Shown: positions 49,621 to 59,663, counted from the stretch's first letter. The stretch: 64,000 nucleotides of DNA from an uncultured Clostridia bacterium (GCA_947629575.1 CANREF010000003.1:112686-176685); one strand, 5' to 3'. The notes: generated from the sequence alone by a model not told the origin. Numbers and translations are program-made.

Positions 49621-51297
49621 TTGGGAAACGTCATTTTAACGCCTGTAACGCTTTGGAAGGACTTCGACGACACCCTTCCGCTCAAGGAGGAGATCATCTC
49701 CGAGCGGGAGGAGGACGGCTATGTGTTCCGCGAGATCTATTTTTTGGGCAGACAGACCGTGTACGGACGGGTAAAAGTCTATGCCAAGTACTACACGCCC
49801 AAGTTGGAAAAATATCCCGCGGTGATGGTGCTCTTTGAAGCGGGCTTCCCGTGCGACGAAAAATTCGTCATGCACTTTTTGAAACGGGGAATGGGAGTTC
49901 TGTGCGTGGACTACTGCGGGGATATGCAGAAGGGAAGACATACCATCTACCCCCGCGATATCGAGTACGCCAACTTGCAGAAGGCAGGGGGGGCTATGGA
50001 ATACGCCGAGCCCTCCGCCCGCGAGACGAGCTGGTACGAATGGGCGGCGGTCGCCCGCTATGCGGCGCGCTATCTCGAGAGCAAGGAGGAGGTCACCGCC
50101 TTCGGCGCGATCGGGCTGAGAACGGGGGGAGAGGTGCTCTGGAAGATCGCTCCCTATGCGCCTATCTCCTGCTTCATCGCGGTGTGCGCGGCGGGCTGGC
50201 TCGCCTATCGCGACGTGGAGAAGTTCGCCGAAGGGGAGAAGAGGACCTTCAGTCCCGAACGCCACCGCTTCATCGCGGGGATCGATTCCCAGAGCTATGC
50301 GCCCCACGCCAAGTGCCCCGTGCTCATGCTGTCTGCGATCAACGATAAGAAGTGCAACTACGACCGCGTATACGATACCTTCCAGCAGATCAATCCCGCC
50401 GTCGAAAAGGCGATCCTCTATTCCGCGCACGGGAACGGCCTCATCGGCGAACACTCCTTTGCCGATATGGATATGTTCCTCGACAAATATCTGCGCGGCA
50501 GGGCGGTGTATATCAGCAAGCCCATCACCTTTCAGGTCTTTGAAGAGGACGACATACTCAAGGTCCGCGCCAATTACGACGTGGAGGGCGATCCCACCGA
50601 ATGCGGCATCTTCTTTTCCGAGAACACGGACAGTTACCGCTCCCGCGATTGGACGAGAGTGCTCGGCAATATGCGGGAGATGAAGGACAGCTCCATTACC
50701 TTCCCGCTCGACGTGTATGCGGATTCGAGCAAGGTGCTCGTCTATACTTTCGTGCGCTATTCTAACGGATTTTCCGTCACCTCCAAGATACAGGAATTCG
50801 CGGTGAAGCGCCGCTACAAAAACGCCCGCCTTTACAGTCCCATTATCTGGTCGGGCAGGGAGGGAACTGCCGGCATCGCCGCCTTCCGCCGCCGCGCAAG
50901 TTCGGTCGCAGACTGTTTTGCCGACGGCCCCCGTTCGAGCGTCACGCTCATGGCGGGGCATGGGGGGATCGTCGGGGCGGATACCGCGAACGGGGTCATC
51001 ACCTATCGGGTGAGCGAGCCGCGCTGTTCCCCTTCCGAGGGAGCATGTTTCGCCTTCGACGCATGGTGCGAAAGGGAGTCCTCTCTCAAGATCGTCTTCT
51101 ATATGGACGCCGACGAGAACAGGGGCTATTCGGTGCAGGTGAAAGTGCCCGCAGGAGGCAAGTGGACGAATTTCCTCTTCCAATGCAACGATTTCAAGTC
51201 GGAAACGGGCGCGCCGCTGTCCGATTTCGGGCAGGCCGTCTCCGTCGTCTTTTTGGGCGAAGGGGATGTGCTCGTCAACAATCTCAAATGGCTGTGA
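49621..51297 (+). CDS. Alpha/beta-hydrolase-like protein lacking the GxSxG serine
   Basis: A 558-residue soluble protein. The first 300 residues read as an acyl-esterase or acetyl-xylan-esterase-like fold (KYPAVMVLFEAGFPCDEKF, CVDYCGDMQKG, and HAKCPVLMLSAINDKK as the aspartate region). At the nucleophile elbow the sequence is GAIGLRTGGEVL, with Arg-Thr in place of Ser, so normal esterase activity is doubtful. The C-terminal 250 residues look like beta-sandwich modules, possibly carbohydrate binding. The start is a TTG after AAGAGGT. It lies between sbcC and a signal peptidase gene. Confidence 0.65.
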   Translation: MGNVILTPVTLWKDFDDTLPLKEEIISEREEDGYVFREIYFLGRQTVYGRVKVYAKYYTPKLEKYPAVMVLFEAGFPCDEKFVMHFLKRGMGVLCVDYCGDMQKGRHTIYPRDIEYANLQKAGGAMEYAEPSARETSWYEWAAVARYAARYLESKEEVTAFGAIGLRTGGEVLWKIAPYAPISCFIAVCAAGWLAYRDVEKFAEGEKRTFSPERHRFIAGIDSQSYAPHAKCPVLMLSAINDKKCNYDRVYDTFQQINPAVEKAILYSAHGNGLIGEHSFADMDMFLDKYLRGRAVYISKPITFQVFEEDDILKVRANYDVEGDPTECGIFFSENTDSYRSRDWTRVLGNMREMKDSSITFPLDVYADSSKVLVYTFVRYSNGFSVTSKIQEFAVKRRYKNARLYSPIIWSGREGTAGIAAFRRRASSVADCFADGPRSSVTLMAGHGGIVGADTANGVITYRVSEPRCSPSEGACFAFDAWCERESSLKIVFYMDADENRGYSVQVKVPAGGKWTNFLFQCNDFKSETGAPLSDFGQAVSVVFLGEGDVLVNNLKWL

Positions 51298-51304
51298 GGT
51301 GGAA

Positions 51305-51958
51305 ATGAAACGCCCGGAAATGCTCAACAAACAGACCCGCGATCCCTTCTACGGCTGTCTCAGTCTACTCAGTTTTCTTCTGCTCTTCGTGCTCGTCCTG
51401 CTCATGCTCCTCTTCAACAGGAACTTTTTCCTCGTTCAGGTGCGCGGGAACTCCATGCGCGACACCCTTCAAAATGCCGACATCCTCTATGCCGAGTCCA
51501 CCCAATATGTGCGCCCCGAGCGGGGGGATATCGTCATTTTGGATGTGACGGATAACGAGATGTACAAGAATACGGAGAAAAACGAAGACGGCAGGGTGCT
51601 CATCATCAAGCGGCTCATCGCCCTTGAGGGGGATACCGTTAAGTGCGAGCACGGCGTCGTCTATCTCCGCTGTGCGGGGGAGGAGGAGTTCACCGCCGAA
51701 GCGGACGCCCGTATCCACTATAAAACGCCCGACTTTTCGGAGTACACATTGAAAGAGGGGGAGGTCTTCGTCCTCGGCGACCACAGAGACAACAGTCTCG
51801 ATTCGCAGGAACTTCAGGAGGAGATCGACCACGGGGAGAACGCCCGTCACCTGCGCTACAATGAGATCACGGGGGTCGTCCCTGAGTGGGTCGTGGAACA
51901 CATCGGACTTATCGAGAAGCTGGAAGGCTTCCGTTCATTCATATTCAATAAAAAATAA
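51305..51958 (+). CDS. lepB: Signal peptidase I
   Basis: A membrane-bound serine protease that removes signal peptides from exported proteins such as the two surface proteins of this window. The 217-residue protein has one N-terminal membrane helix, the catalytic S50 in RGNSMRDTL and K102 in VLIIKRLIALEGD, and box E GDHRDNSLDS. An insertion between the helix and box D is modest, so it is the Gram-positive single-helix type. The ATG follows GAGGTGGAA, and the gene is 7 bases after the previous stop. Confidence 0.95.
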   Translation: MKRPEMLNKQTRDPFYGCLSLLSFLLLFVLVLLMLLFNRNFFLVQVRGNSMRDTLQNADILYAESTQYVRPERGDIVILDVTDNEMYKNTEKNEDGRVLIIKRLIALEGDTVKCEHGVVYLRCAGEEEFTAEADARIHYKTPDFSEYTLKEGEVFVLGDHRDNSLDSQELQEEIDHGENARHLRYNEITGVVPEWVVEHIGLIEKLEGFRSFIFNKK

Positions 51959-51969
51959 GGAGCGCGATC

Positions 51970-52812
51970 ATGAACATTCGCATTACAACAGACAGTACCT
52001 GCGATCTGGGCAGGCTCATCGAAGAGCACAACATCGGCGTGATGCCGCTCTCGGTCATCCTCGGCGAGAACGCCTACCGTGACGGAGTGAACATCACCCC
52101 GCAGGACATCTTCTCCTACGTCGCCGAGACGGGTATCCTTCCCAAGACGGCGGCGCCGAGCATCGGAGATTACGAGACGTTTTTTGCCCGCTATGTGGAC
52201 GAGGGGGAGACGGTCATCCATTACAATATCTCCGTGAAGTCTTCCTCTTCCTACAACTATGCGGTGGAAGCCGCCAAGAAGTTCGGGGGAAAGGTGTACG
52301 TGGTGGACAGCAAGGCGCTCTCCTCGGGGCAGGGGCTCATGGTCATGAAGGCGGTGGATTACCGCGCCGAGGGCATGGACGCCAAAGAGATCGCCCAAAG
52401 GACTGCCGCGCTCGCGCCCAAGATCAACACTTCCTTTGTCCCCGACAGGCTCGATTACCTCTATAAGGGGGGAAGATGCTCCCGCATGGCGATGTACGGG
52501 GCGAACCTTCTGAAGATCCATCCCCTCATCGAGATGCAGGATGGACAGCTCTATGCGGGAAAGAAATACCGCGGCAGTATGGAAAAATGTATCGCCAACT
52601 ATATCGCCGATCTCAAAGAGCAATATCCCGCCTACGACAAAAGACGCGCCTTCATCACCCACAGCAGCGCCGAGGAGAGCATGGTCGAAGTCGCGCGGCA
52701 GAAGGTGGGGGAACTGTTCGATTTCGACGAAGTGATCGAAACGGTCGCAGGCTCGGTCATCACGGGTCATTGCGGAAAGAATACGCTCGGCGTACTGTTC
52801 ATTGCATCATGA
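51970..52812 (+). CDS. DegV-family fatty-acid-binding protein
   Basis: A 280-residue cytoplasmic protein of the DegV/FakB type, which hold a fatty acid for phosphorylation by a FakA kinase. It has the N-terminal ITTDSTCDLG, the HYNISVKSSSSYNYA loop, and RLDYLYKGGRCSRM, matching FakB lipid-binding features. No fakA lies in the window. The stop overlaps the start of the next gene by 4 bases. Confidence 0.93.
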   Translation: MNIRITTDSTCDLGRLIEEHNIGVMPLSVILGENAYRDGVNITPQDIFSYVAETGILPKTAAPSIGDYETFFARYVDEGETVIHYNISVKSSSSYNYAVEAAKKFGGKVYVVDSKALSSGQGLMVMKAVDYRAEGMDAKEIAQRTAALAPKINTSFVPDRLDYLYKGGRCSRMAMYGANLLKIHPLIEMQDGQLYAGKKYRGSMEKCIANYIADLKEQYPAYDKRRAFITHSSAEESMVEVARQKVGELFDFDEVIETVAGSVITGHCGKNTLGVLFIAS

Positions 52813-53330
52813 TAAGACTTTATAACGATCTCGATCTGCTCGCGGCGTTCCGCCAGCGCAGACGGCTGCTTGCCGGTTTTCTCATCGCCACGGGGCTCTT
52901 TCTTGCGGGGCTCACCCTGCTCGTGGTATTTTATACCCTGCTGCCTTACGACGCCCCGTCGGGGACATGGTACGTAGTGGGAACGGGCGTTCTCACGGGG
53001 GTGTATATCATCTTCTGCTTTCCCTATATGGGCATCAGCTATAAGCGGTGCAACGCCTACTATAAGATGCTCGGGTTCATCTCCAAGGGAAGGAAGGAGT
53101 ACGCCTTTTTGCCCTTTTCGGACATCGACGACTGGACGACGCGGGACGGGGTGGACGTCAATGTGGCGCTCTTCAAGGTGAAGAACGTGAAGAAAGACGA
53201 GGAACTCATCCGCCAGATCTATGTGGACGGCGAGAAGGACTTCCCGCCCTTCAAGGAGGGGATGCAGGTAAAACTCATCTCGCAGGGGAACTTGCTCATC
53301 GAATACGAGATCGCGGAGGAAGAGAAATGA
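52809..53330 (+). CDS. Small two-helix membrane protein of unknown function
   Basis: A 173-residue protein with two membrane helices (about residues 20-42 and 55-77) and a soluble C-terminal domain of 90 residues (YAFLPFSDIDDWTTRDGVDVN, KDFPPFKEGMQVKLI). Not recognised as a named family. The start is fixed by the ATGA overlap with the DegV gene; a 4-base overlap also joins it to the ACT-domain gene, so all three are co-translated. Confidence 0.75.
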   Translation: MIRLYNDLDLLAAFRQRRRLLAGFLIATGLFLAGLTLLVVFYTLLPYDAPSGTWYVVGTGVLTGVYIIFCFPYMGISYKRCNAYYKMLGFISKGRKEYAFLPFSDIDDWTTRDGVDVNVALFKVKNVKKDEELIRQIYVDGEKDFPPFKEGMQVKLISQGNLLIEYEIAEEEK

Positions 53331-53596
53331 GAGCGTTCGTCACCGTGTTCGGCACGGACAGGAGAGGGATCATCGCACAGGTGAGCGCCTTTCTGAACGA
53401 AAAGAAGATCAACATCCTCGACATTTCGCAGACGATCATGGAAGATCAGTTCGCGATGGTCATGAAGGTGGATACCGAGGAATGCCGTGAAGATCTCGCC
53501 GCCGTCGCCGCCGAGGCGGCGGAAATGGGGGAGCGCATCGGAATGTCCGTGCACGTCCAGCATGAGGACATCTTCAACGCGATGCACAGGGTATAA
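53327..53596 (+). CDS. ACT-domain protein (UPF0237)
   Basis: An 89-residue protein consisting of one ACT domain: [19 protein letters not shown] and [15 protein letters not shown]. Such stand-alone ACT proteins bind a small ligand, probably an amino acid, and are nearly always next to the UPF0210 gene, as here. Overlaps the preceding gene by 4 bases. Confidence 0.92.
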   Translation: MRAFVTVFGTDRRGIIAQVSAFLNEKKINILDISQTIMEDQFAMVMKVDTEECREDLAAVAAEAAEMGERIGMSVHVQHEDIFNAMHRV

Positions 53597-53621
53597 TACC
53601 GTAAAGCAAATAGAGAATAAG

Positions 53622-54977
53622 ATGTTTCATACCAACGAAGTGATCGAAACGATCGAAATGATCGACAAAGAGCATCTCGACATCCGCACCGTCACGATGG
53701 GGATCTCGCTCCTGCCCTGTATCCGCGAGAACGCGGAAAAGACGGCGGAAGCGGTGTACGAGCGGGTGATCGGGAGAGCGGAACGGCTCGTTCCGACGGC
53801 GGAAAAACTCTCCCGTGAGTACGGCATCCCCATCGTCAACAAGCGGGTTTCCGTCACACCCGTTTCCCTCATCACCGCCGCATTTCCCGAGGAGAGCGGA
53901 AAGATCGCGCTCGCCCTCGACAGAGCCGCCGACGCCCTCGGCATCGATTTTTTGGGGGGCTATTCGGCGCTCGTGCATAAGGCAACGGCGGAATACGAGG
54001 AAAAATTTCTTTCGACCATCCCCGAGGCGCTCTCATCCACAAAGAAGCTGTGCTCCTCGGTCAATGTGGGTTCTTCCCGTTCGGGCATCAATATGGACGC
54101 CGTGCGGAAGGTGGGCGAACTCGTGAAAGAGACTGCCCGTCTCACCGCGGCGGAGGGCGGGATCGGCTGTGCGAAGTTCGTCGCGTTCTGCAACGCGGTG
54201 GAGGATAATCCCTTTATGGCGGGGGCGTTCCACGGCGTGGGGGAGGCGGATACCGTCATCAACGTGGGCGTTTCGGGCCCGGGCGTGGTACAACATGCGC
54301 TCTCCTTTGCGCCCGAGGCAGATCTTACGGAGGCGGCGGAACTCATCAAACGCACGGCTTTCAAGATCACGCGCGTGGGACAGCTCATCGCAAAAGAAGC
54401 AGCCAAACGGCTGGGCGTTTCCTTCGGCGTTGTGGATCTCTCCCTTGCGCCCACGCCCGCGCGGGGGGATTCGGTCGCGCACATCCTCGAAGAGCTTGGG
54501 CTCGAAAGGGTGGGCGGACACGGCACGACGGCTGCGCTCGCCATGCTGAACGACGCGGTGAAGAAGGGCGGCGTCATGGCTTCCTCCCGCGTGGGAGGGC
54601 TGTCGGGCGCGTTCATCCCCGTCTCCGAGGACATCGGCATGATCGAAGCGGCGGAAAAGGGGGCGATCTCCCTCGAAAAGCTCGAGGCGATGACCTGCGT
54701 CTGCTCGGTTGGGCTCGACATGATCGCGATCCCCGGCGATACGCCTGCCTCTACCATATCCGCGATCCTCGCCGACGAGGCGGCGATCGGCATGATCAAT
54801 CATAAGACTACGGCGATGCGGGTCATTCCCGCGCCCGGGAAGAAGGTGGGGGACAGAGTGGACTTCGGCGGACTATTGGGACATGCGCCCGTGATGGCAG
54901 TCCATGCGGGAAGCGCCGAGCGGTTCATTGCCCGCGGCGGCATCCTGCCCGCTCCGATACATAGCTTCAAGAACTGA
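53622..54977 (+). CDS. UPF0210/PFL-family protein (DUF711)
   Basis: A 451-residue protein of the DUF711 family, whose fold is related to pyruvate-formate-lyase-like barrels but whose reaction is unknown. Family segments: [46 protein letters not shown] (part: INVGVSGPG) and [18 protein letters not shown]. The genomic pairing with the UPF0237 ACT protein is widely conserved. The last two codons and the stop are repeated 136 bases downstream as part of a tandem duplication, which does not disturb the gene. Confidence 0.92.
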   Translation: MFHTNEVIETIEMIDKEHLDIRTVTMGISLLPCIRENAEKTAEAVYERVIGRAERLVPTAEKLSREYGIPIVNKRVSVTPVSLITAAFPEESGKIALALDRAADALGIDFLGGYSALVHKATAEYEEKFLSTIPEALSSTKKLCSSVNVGSSRSGINMDAVRKVGELVKETARLTAAEGGIGCAKFVAFCNAVEDNPFMAGAFHGVGEADTVINVGVSGPGVVQHALSFAPEADLTEAAELIKRTAFKITRVGQLIAKEAAKRLGVSFGVVDLSLAPTPARGDSVAHILEELGLERVGGHGTTAALAMLNDAVKKGGVMASSRVGGLSGAFIPVSEDIGMIEAAEKGAISLEKLEAMTCVCSVGLDMIAIPGDTPASTISAILADEAAIGMINHKTTAMRVIPAPGKKVGDRVDFGGLLGHAPVMAVHAGSAERFIARGGILPAPIHSFKN

Positions 54978-55240
54978 GTTCACAAATTTTGTCGTTCCGA
55001 CAAAATTTCGTGAGGGGTTAGGCGTTCTGCTTCGTAGCTACTATCTGCCCGCCCGATAACTGCTCCGTAAAAACAAAAAGCCGTAAGCGTGCGGCAAATT
55101 GAGTAAGAACTGAGTTCACAAATTTTGTCGTACCGACAAAATTTCGTGAGGGGTTTGGCGTTCTGCTTCGTAGCTGCTATCTACCCGCCCGATAGCTGCT
55201 CCGTAAAAACAATAAGCCGTAAGTGTGCGGCAAATTGAGT
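54969..55240. repeat. Two tandem copies of module B, inverted relative to 12 kb
   Basis: The units start at 54969 and 55105 (period 136). Each begins AAGAACTGAGTTCACAAATT, continues with an ACAAATTTTGTCG..CGACAAAATTTCGT hairpin and ends GTGCGGCAAATTGAGT. The first unit includes the last codons of the UPF0210 gene, so the duplication happened in place. The hairpins could act as that gene's terminators. Confidence 0.88.
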
Positions 55241-55285
55241 GCGCTGCCGCAGGGAAACCCTGCTTCGCGCAGTAATTGGAGAGAC

Positions 55286-55400
55286 ACCACCCCCCTACCC
55301 CCCTTCCTCAGGAGGGGGCAAAGAACTATCCCAAGCTGTCTCTCGCGGAGCGGGGAAAAGCGGCGAACGCAGTGAGCCGAAAGGGGGGACGGGTATCCCA
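55286..55400. repeat. Dispersed GC-hairpin repeat before pepF
   Basis: CACCCCCCTACCCCCCTTCC is followed by TCAGGAGGGGGC and, further on, GGCGAACGCAGTGAGCCGAA. The latter is also found at 36.37 kb. No gene seen in the 458 bases between the UPF0210 gene and pepF. Confidence 0.7.
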
Positions 55401-55435
55401 AACATCAAAAATAATTCAAAAAAGGAAAGGAATAT

Positions 55436-57202
55436 ATGGAAAGAAAGGACGTACAGGAAAATTACAAATGGAAGATCTCGGACGTGTTCGAGAGCGATGA
55501 GAAGTGGGAAGAAGCCTTTGCCGCGCTCGAGGGAAGGATCGATTTCGACAAATATCGCGGCACATTGAATACCGTGGACGGCTTACTCGCCTATTTCAAG
55601 GCGGAGGAAGCGCTGACCGTCGATACCCTTCGCGTCTATCTGTATGCCTTCATGAAGCACGATGAAGACGTCCGTGAGACCAAATATAATGCCTACATCG
55701 CACGGGTGATGAGCTTTTTCACACGGCTCGAGGAAGCGACCGCCTTCTCGACGCCCGAACTCACCGCCCTGCCCGATGAGACGCTGGACGGGTTCATCTC
55801 CGATCCCCGTCTGCATGACTATGATTACATGCTCTCCCGCATCAAGGCGCAGAAGACGCACATTCTCTCCGAAAAGGAGGAACGCATCCTTGCGCAGACG
55901 GGCGAGCCGATGTCCTGCGCGGGGGACGTATTCGAAATGCTCGATAACGCCGAGCTCGACCTTCCCGAGATCGAACATCAGGGCGAAAAGGTAAAGCTCT
56001 CGCATGGGCTGTACTCCGTGCTCATCAACGGCGCGGACAGGGAAAAGCGCAAAGAGGCGTATGAACTCTATTACTCCGCCTACCGCAAGATCATCAATAC
56101 GCTCGCGACGACCTATTTCGGGAACGTCAAAAAGGATATGTTCTATTGCAAGGTGCGCGGATACGATTCCTGCCTCTCCATGGCGCTCTTCGAGGAGGAT
56201 GTCGACCGCTGCGTATACGACAATCTCGTCAAGGTCGTGGGAGAACACACTCCCGCCATGCACCGCTACATCGCCCTGCGCAAAAAGCTCATGGGGCTGG
56301 ACGAGATGTACATGTATGACCTCTATCCCTCCCTTGTGGAAGACGCCGATCTGAAACTCACCTATGAGGAAGCATACGAGCTCGTGCTCAAGGGGCTTGC
56401 CCCCCTCGGGGAAGAGTACAACGCCCTTCTCCGCCGCGGCAGGGACGAACGCTGGATCGACGTCTGCGAGACGACGGGAAAGCGCAGCGGGGCATATTCC
56501 ATCGGGATCTACGGGAATCATCCCTTCGTCCTTCTGAACTATCAGAAGACCACCCATGACGTTTTCACCATCGCACACGAGATGGGGCACTCCATCCATT
56601 CCCATTTCTCCAATAAAAATCAACCGTTTGTAAAATCGGATTACAAGATCTTTGTGGCGGAAGTTGCGAGCACGGTCAATGAGGTGCTGCTCCTCAAATA
56701 TCTCCTGCACACCACCGAGGACAAGAAACTGCGCAAATATCTGCTCAACTATTTTCTCGACATGGTGCGCACAACTCTCTTCCGCCAGACCCAATTCGCC
56801 GAATTCGAGGAGAAGGCGCACGCGATGGCGGAGGGGGGCGAGCCGCTCAACAAGGACAATCTCTCCGCGCTCTACAAACAGCTCAACGAGAAATATTACG
56901 GCCCTGCCGTTGTCCATGACGACAATATTTCCATAGAATGGGCGCGCATCCCGCATTTCTATCGCTCGTTCTATGTCTATAAATATGCTACGGGTATCAC
57001 CGCGGCGATCTGCATCGCCGACCGCATTCTGGCGGAGGGAGAGACGGCGGTGAAGGATTATTTCAAATTCCTCTCGGGCGGATGCTCCACCGACCCCGTT
57101 TCCCTGCTCAAACTTGCGGGCGCAGACCTCACCAAGGAAGAGACCTTCCTTTCCGCCATGCGGGAATTTGAGGACGCGCTCGAAGAGTTCGAGAAAGCAT
57201 AG
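55436..57202 (+). CDS. pepF: Oligoendopeptidase F (M3 metallopeptidase)
   Basis: A cytoplasmic zinc peptidase that cuts short peptides. The 588-residue length fits. The zinc motif H381-E-M-G-H385 is followed by the downstream glutamate in FVAEVASTVNE. The substrate-binding IEWARIPHFYRSFYVYKYATG segment (part: PHFYRSFYVY) is also conserved. AAAGGAAAGG lies before the ATG. A 29-base gap leads to dnaB, but a shared function is not evident. Confidence 0.95.
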   Translation: MERKDVQENYKWKISDVFESDEKWEEAFAALEGRIDFDKYRGTLNTVDGLLAYFKAEEALTVDTLRVYLYAFMKHDEDVRETKYNAYIARVMSFFTRLEEATAFSTPELTALPDETLDGFISDPRLHDYDYMLSRIKAQKTHILSEKEERILAQTGEPMSCAGDVFEMLDNAELDLPEIEHQGEKVKLSHGLYSVLINGADREKRKEAYELYYSAYRKIINTLATTYFGNVKKDMFYCKVRGYDSCLSMALFEEDVDRCVYDNLVKVVGEHTPAMHRYIALRKKLMGLDEMYMYDLYPSLVEDADLKLTYEEAYELVLKGLAPLGEEYNALLRRGRDERWIDVCETTGKRSGAYSIGIYGNHPFVLLNYQKTTHDVFTIAHEMGHSIHSHFSNKNQPFVKSDYKIFVAEVASTVNEVLLLKYLLHTTEDKKLRKYLLNYFLDMVRTTLFRQTQFAEFEEKAHAMAEGGEPLNKDNLSALYKQLNEKYYGPAVVHDDNISIEWARIPHFYRSFYVYKYATGITAAICIADRILAEGETAVKDYFKFLSGGCSTDPVSLLKLAGADLTKEETFLSAMREFEDALEEFEKA

Positions 57203-57231
57203 GATCGAAAAAAACGCAGGAAGGAAGACTT

Positions 57232-58653
57232 ATGCCAAATCAAATGCCACACAATTTAGACGCGGAAGCGGCGCTGCTCGGGTGTATCCTCATCGACGAG
57301 AGCATCCAATCCGACGTATTGGAAGCGCTCAAGGAGGAGGATTTCTATCAGGGCTCTCACAGAGAGATCCTGAAAGCCATGAAGGCGGTCTACGGCAGCC
57401 ACCGCCCGGTGGATATCGTTACCCTCAATGACCGCTTTGATCGGGACGGCAACCTCGCCCGCGCGGGGGGACTTGCCTATATCACCGAACTTGCCCAGCT
57501 CGTTCCCTCTGCCGCAAACTACCATGACTACATGGAGATCGTCAAGCGCGATTCGGTCAACCGCGCCCTCATCGGAGCGGCGAAGAACATCGCCGAATAC
57601 AGCGCGGCTTCCCCCGACGAGAGGGAAGCCCTCGCCTTTGCAGAAAAGCAGGTCTATGACGTCTCCCAGCGGGAGGACGGCGGAAGTCTCATCGGGCTTT
57701 CGGACGGCGTGGCGGTGCAGGAAGTCATCGAGCGCTTCGAGAGCATCCAAAAAGACCCCAACGCCTTCCGCGGCATCGAGACGGGGTTCAGAAAGCTCGA
57801 CGAGATCACTCACGGTCTGCAAAAGGGGAATCTCGTCATCATCGCCGCCCGTCCCGGCATGGGCAAGACTTCGCTCGCCATGAATATCGTGGAATATGCC
57901 TGCCTCAAACGGAAGAACGTCGCGGCGGTATTTTCCCTCGAAATGCCGCATACGGAGATCCTGCAGAGGCTTCTTTGCTCCTATGCCGAGGTCAGCATGG
58001 AGGCGGCGCTCTCGGGAAAGCTGTCCCCGAAGAATTGGAAGAATCTCACGGTCGCCGCCGACAGGCTCAACCGCAGCAAGATCTTCATCGACGACTCCTC
58101 GGTGACCAACCCCGCGCAGATCCTCTCCAAATGCCGCCGCTTGAAGAGCGCCGAGGGAAGGCTCGACCTCGTAATGATCGACTATATCCAGCTCATGGAG
58201 GCGGACCATGCCGTCCGCGGGAGCGATTTCAACCGCCAGCAGGAAGTCGCGAGCATCACGCGCTCCCTCAAGATCATGGCGAAGGAATTGGGCGTTCCCG
58301 TCATCGCTCTTTCCCAGCTTCGCCGTATCCAGACAAAGGAAGCCCAGCTCTCCGACTTGCGCGAATCGGGCGCGATCGAGCAGGACGCCGATATCGTCAT
58401 GTTCATCAACCGCCCCGAAGTGGGCGCAACACCCGAGGAAATGGCAAAGAGCAACATCGTGAAGGGGGCGGCGGAGCTCGTCATCGCCAAGCACAGGAAC
58501 GGCGCGACGGGCAGGATACAGCTCCGCTTTATCGGCGAGAGCACCAAGTTCATCGACGTCGAAGATCAGGGCGTTACGGACGAAGAACCGCAGTACGGCA
58601 AGAAACCGCAGCCGCCGCAGGAGCCCGACGAGGGCGAGATCCCTTACGAATAA
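57232..58653 (+). CDS. dnaB: Replicative DNA helicase DnaB
   Basis: The hexameric helicase at the replication fork. The 473-residue protein has the N-terminal helical domain (NLDAEAALLGCILID), the RecA-like domain with Walker A in RPGMGKTS (residues about 207-214), SLEM, Walker B VMIDYIQLM, and the LSQLRR and LRESGAIEQDADIV motifs with the arginine finger. The C-terminal tail is acidic and proline-rich. GGAAGGAAG precedes the ATG. The stop shares a base with the tsaC start. Confidence 0.97.
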   Translation: MPNQMPHNLDAEAALLGCILIDESIQSDVLEALKEEDFYQGSHREILKAMKAVYGSHRPVDIVTLNDRFDRDGNLARAGGLAYITELAQLVPSAANYHDYMEIVKRDSVNRALIGAAKNIAEYSAASPDEREALAFAEKQVYDVSQREDGGSLIGLSDGVAVQEVIERFESIQKDPNAFRGIETGFRKLDEITHGLQKGNLVIIAARPGMGKTSLAMNIVEYACLKRKNVAAVFSLEMPHTEILQRLLCSYAEVSMEAALSGKLSPKNWKNLTVAADRLNRSKIFIDDSSVTNPAQILSKCRRLKSAEGRLDLVMIDYIQLMEADHAVRGSDFNRQQEVASITRSLKIMAKELGVPVIALSQLRRIQTKEAQLSDLRESGAIEQDADIVMFINRPEVGATPEEMAKSNIVKGAAELVIAKHRNGATGRIQLRFIGESTKFIDVEDQGVTDEEPQYGKKPQPPQEPDEGEIPYE

Positions 58654-59663
58654 TGGAGACGCACATCCTCGGCGTGAGCGAAGAGAGCTTGCGCCTCGCA
58701 AAAGAATATATCGCGCACGGGGAAGTCGTTGCTTTTCACACCGAAACGGTGTACGGCCTCGGCGCAAACGCCTTTGACGATGACGCCGTTTTGCGCGTCT
58801 TCTCTCTCAAGGGAAGACCTGCCGACAACCCGCTCATCGTGCATGTGCACAGGGAGTACGACATCTCCCGCCTCACCGACGGAGAGCCGTCCTATGCTGC
58901 GGCGCTTCGCCGTGCCTTCCTGCCCGGACCTTTGACGATGGTATATCCGTCCGAGGGAAAGGTGTCGAAGTACGTCTCTTGCGGGATGAACACCCTCGCC
59001 ATCCGCGTGCCCTCCTCGCCCACGGCGCAGGCCTTTCTGAAGGCGGCGGATCTGCCCGTCGCAGCGCCGAGCGCCAACCTTTCCAAGCACGTCTCGCCCG
59101 TCACCGCGCAGCATGTCTTCGACGATTTCAACGGGAAGATCCCTCTCATTTTAGACGGCGGAAGGTGCGGCGGCGGCATCGAGAGCACCGTGCTCGATTG
59201 CACGGGAGCGATCCCTCAGATCTTGCGCGAAGGGCTCGTCACGCGGGAGATGATCGCCAAAATTGCGGGCGAGTGCGGGGTGTACCGCCCGAGATCGGGG
59301 GAGAGACCCAAGAGCCCCGGCATGGCGTATAAGCATTACGCGCCCCGTTGCAAGACCGCCTATTTTTCGGCGGAATGTCTCGAAAAAGCTATAACGTACT
59401 ATAAAAATGAGGTCAATACGGGCACGCCCTGTTTTCTGTGCGAGAGCGCGGTGTGTGCCCTTTTGAAGGGATATAATACCCTCGATTTGGGCAGTTCGCC
59501 CGAGGAAATGGCGCGGCGGCTGTATGCGCTCCTGAGAAAGGGCGAACAGCAGGCGAGCCTTCTCATCGGCATAGAACCGCAGCAAAGAGGGGGAGTTATG
59601 GCGGGCGTGCTCAACCGTATGAGGCGCGCCTTTGGGGTGGAACATGGAACAGAAGAGGGTTGA
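58653..59663 (+). CDS. tsaC: L-threonylcarbamoyladenylate synthase (Sua5 type)
   Basis: Makes the threonylcarbamoyl-AMP used to form t6A37 in tRNA. The 336-residue protein has the YrdC domain (VVAFHTETVYGLGANAF, KGRPADNPLIVH, PSANLSKHVSPV) and a C-terminal Sua5 domain after a linker with SPGMAYKHYAPR. It is therefore the longer Sua5/TsaC2 form. The start ATG overlaps the dnaB stop (TAATG). Its product pathway is continued by tcdA elsewhere in this window. Confidence 0.94.
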   Translation: METHILGVSEESLRLAKEYIAHGEVVAFHTETVYGLGANAFDDDAVLRVFSLKGRPADNPLIVHVHREYDISRLTDGEPSYAAALRRAFLPGPLTMVYPSEGKVSKYVSCGMNTLAIRVPSSPTAQAFLKAADLPVAAPSANLSKHVSPVTAQHVFDDFNGKIPLILDGGRCGGGIESTVLDCTGAIPQILREGLVTREMIAKIAGECGVYRPRSGERPKSPGMAYKHYAPRCKTAYFSAECLEKAITYYKNEVNTGTPCFLCESAVCALLKGYNTLDLGSSPEEMARRLYALLRKGEQQASLLIGIEPQQRGGVMAGVLNRMRRAFGVEHGTEEG

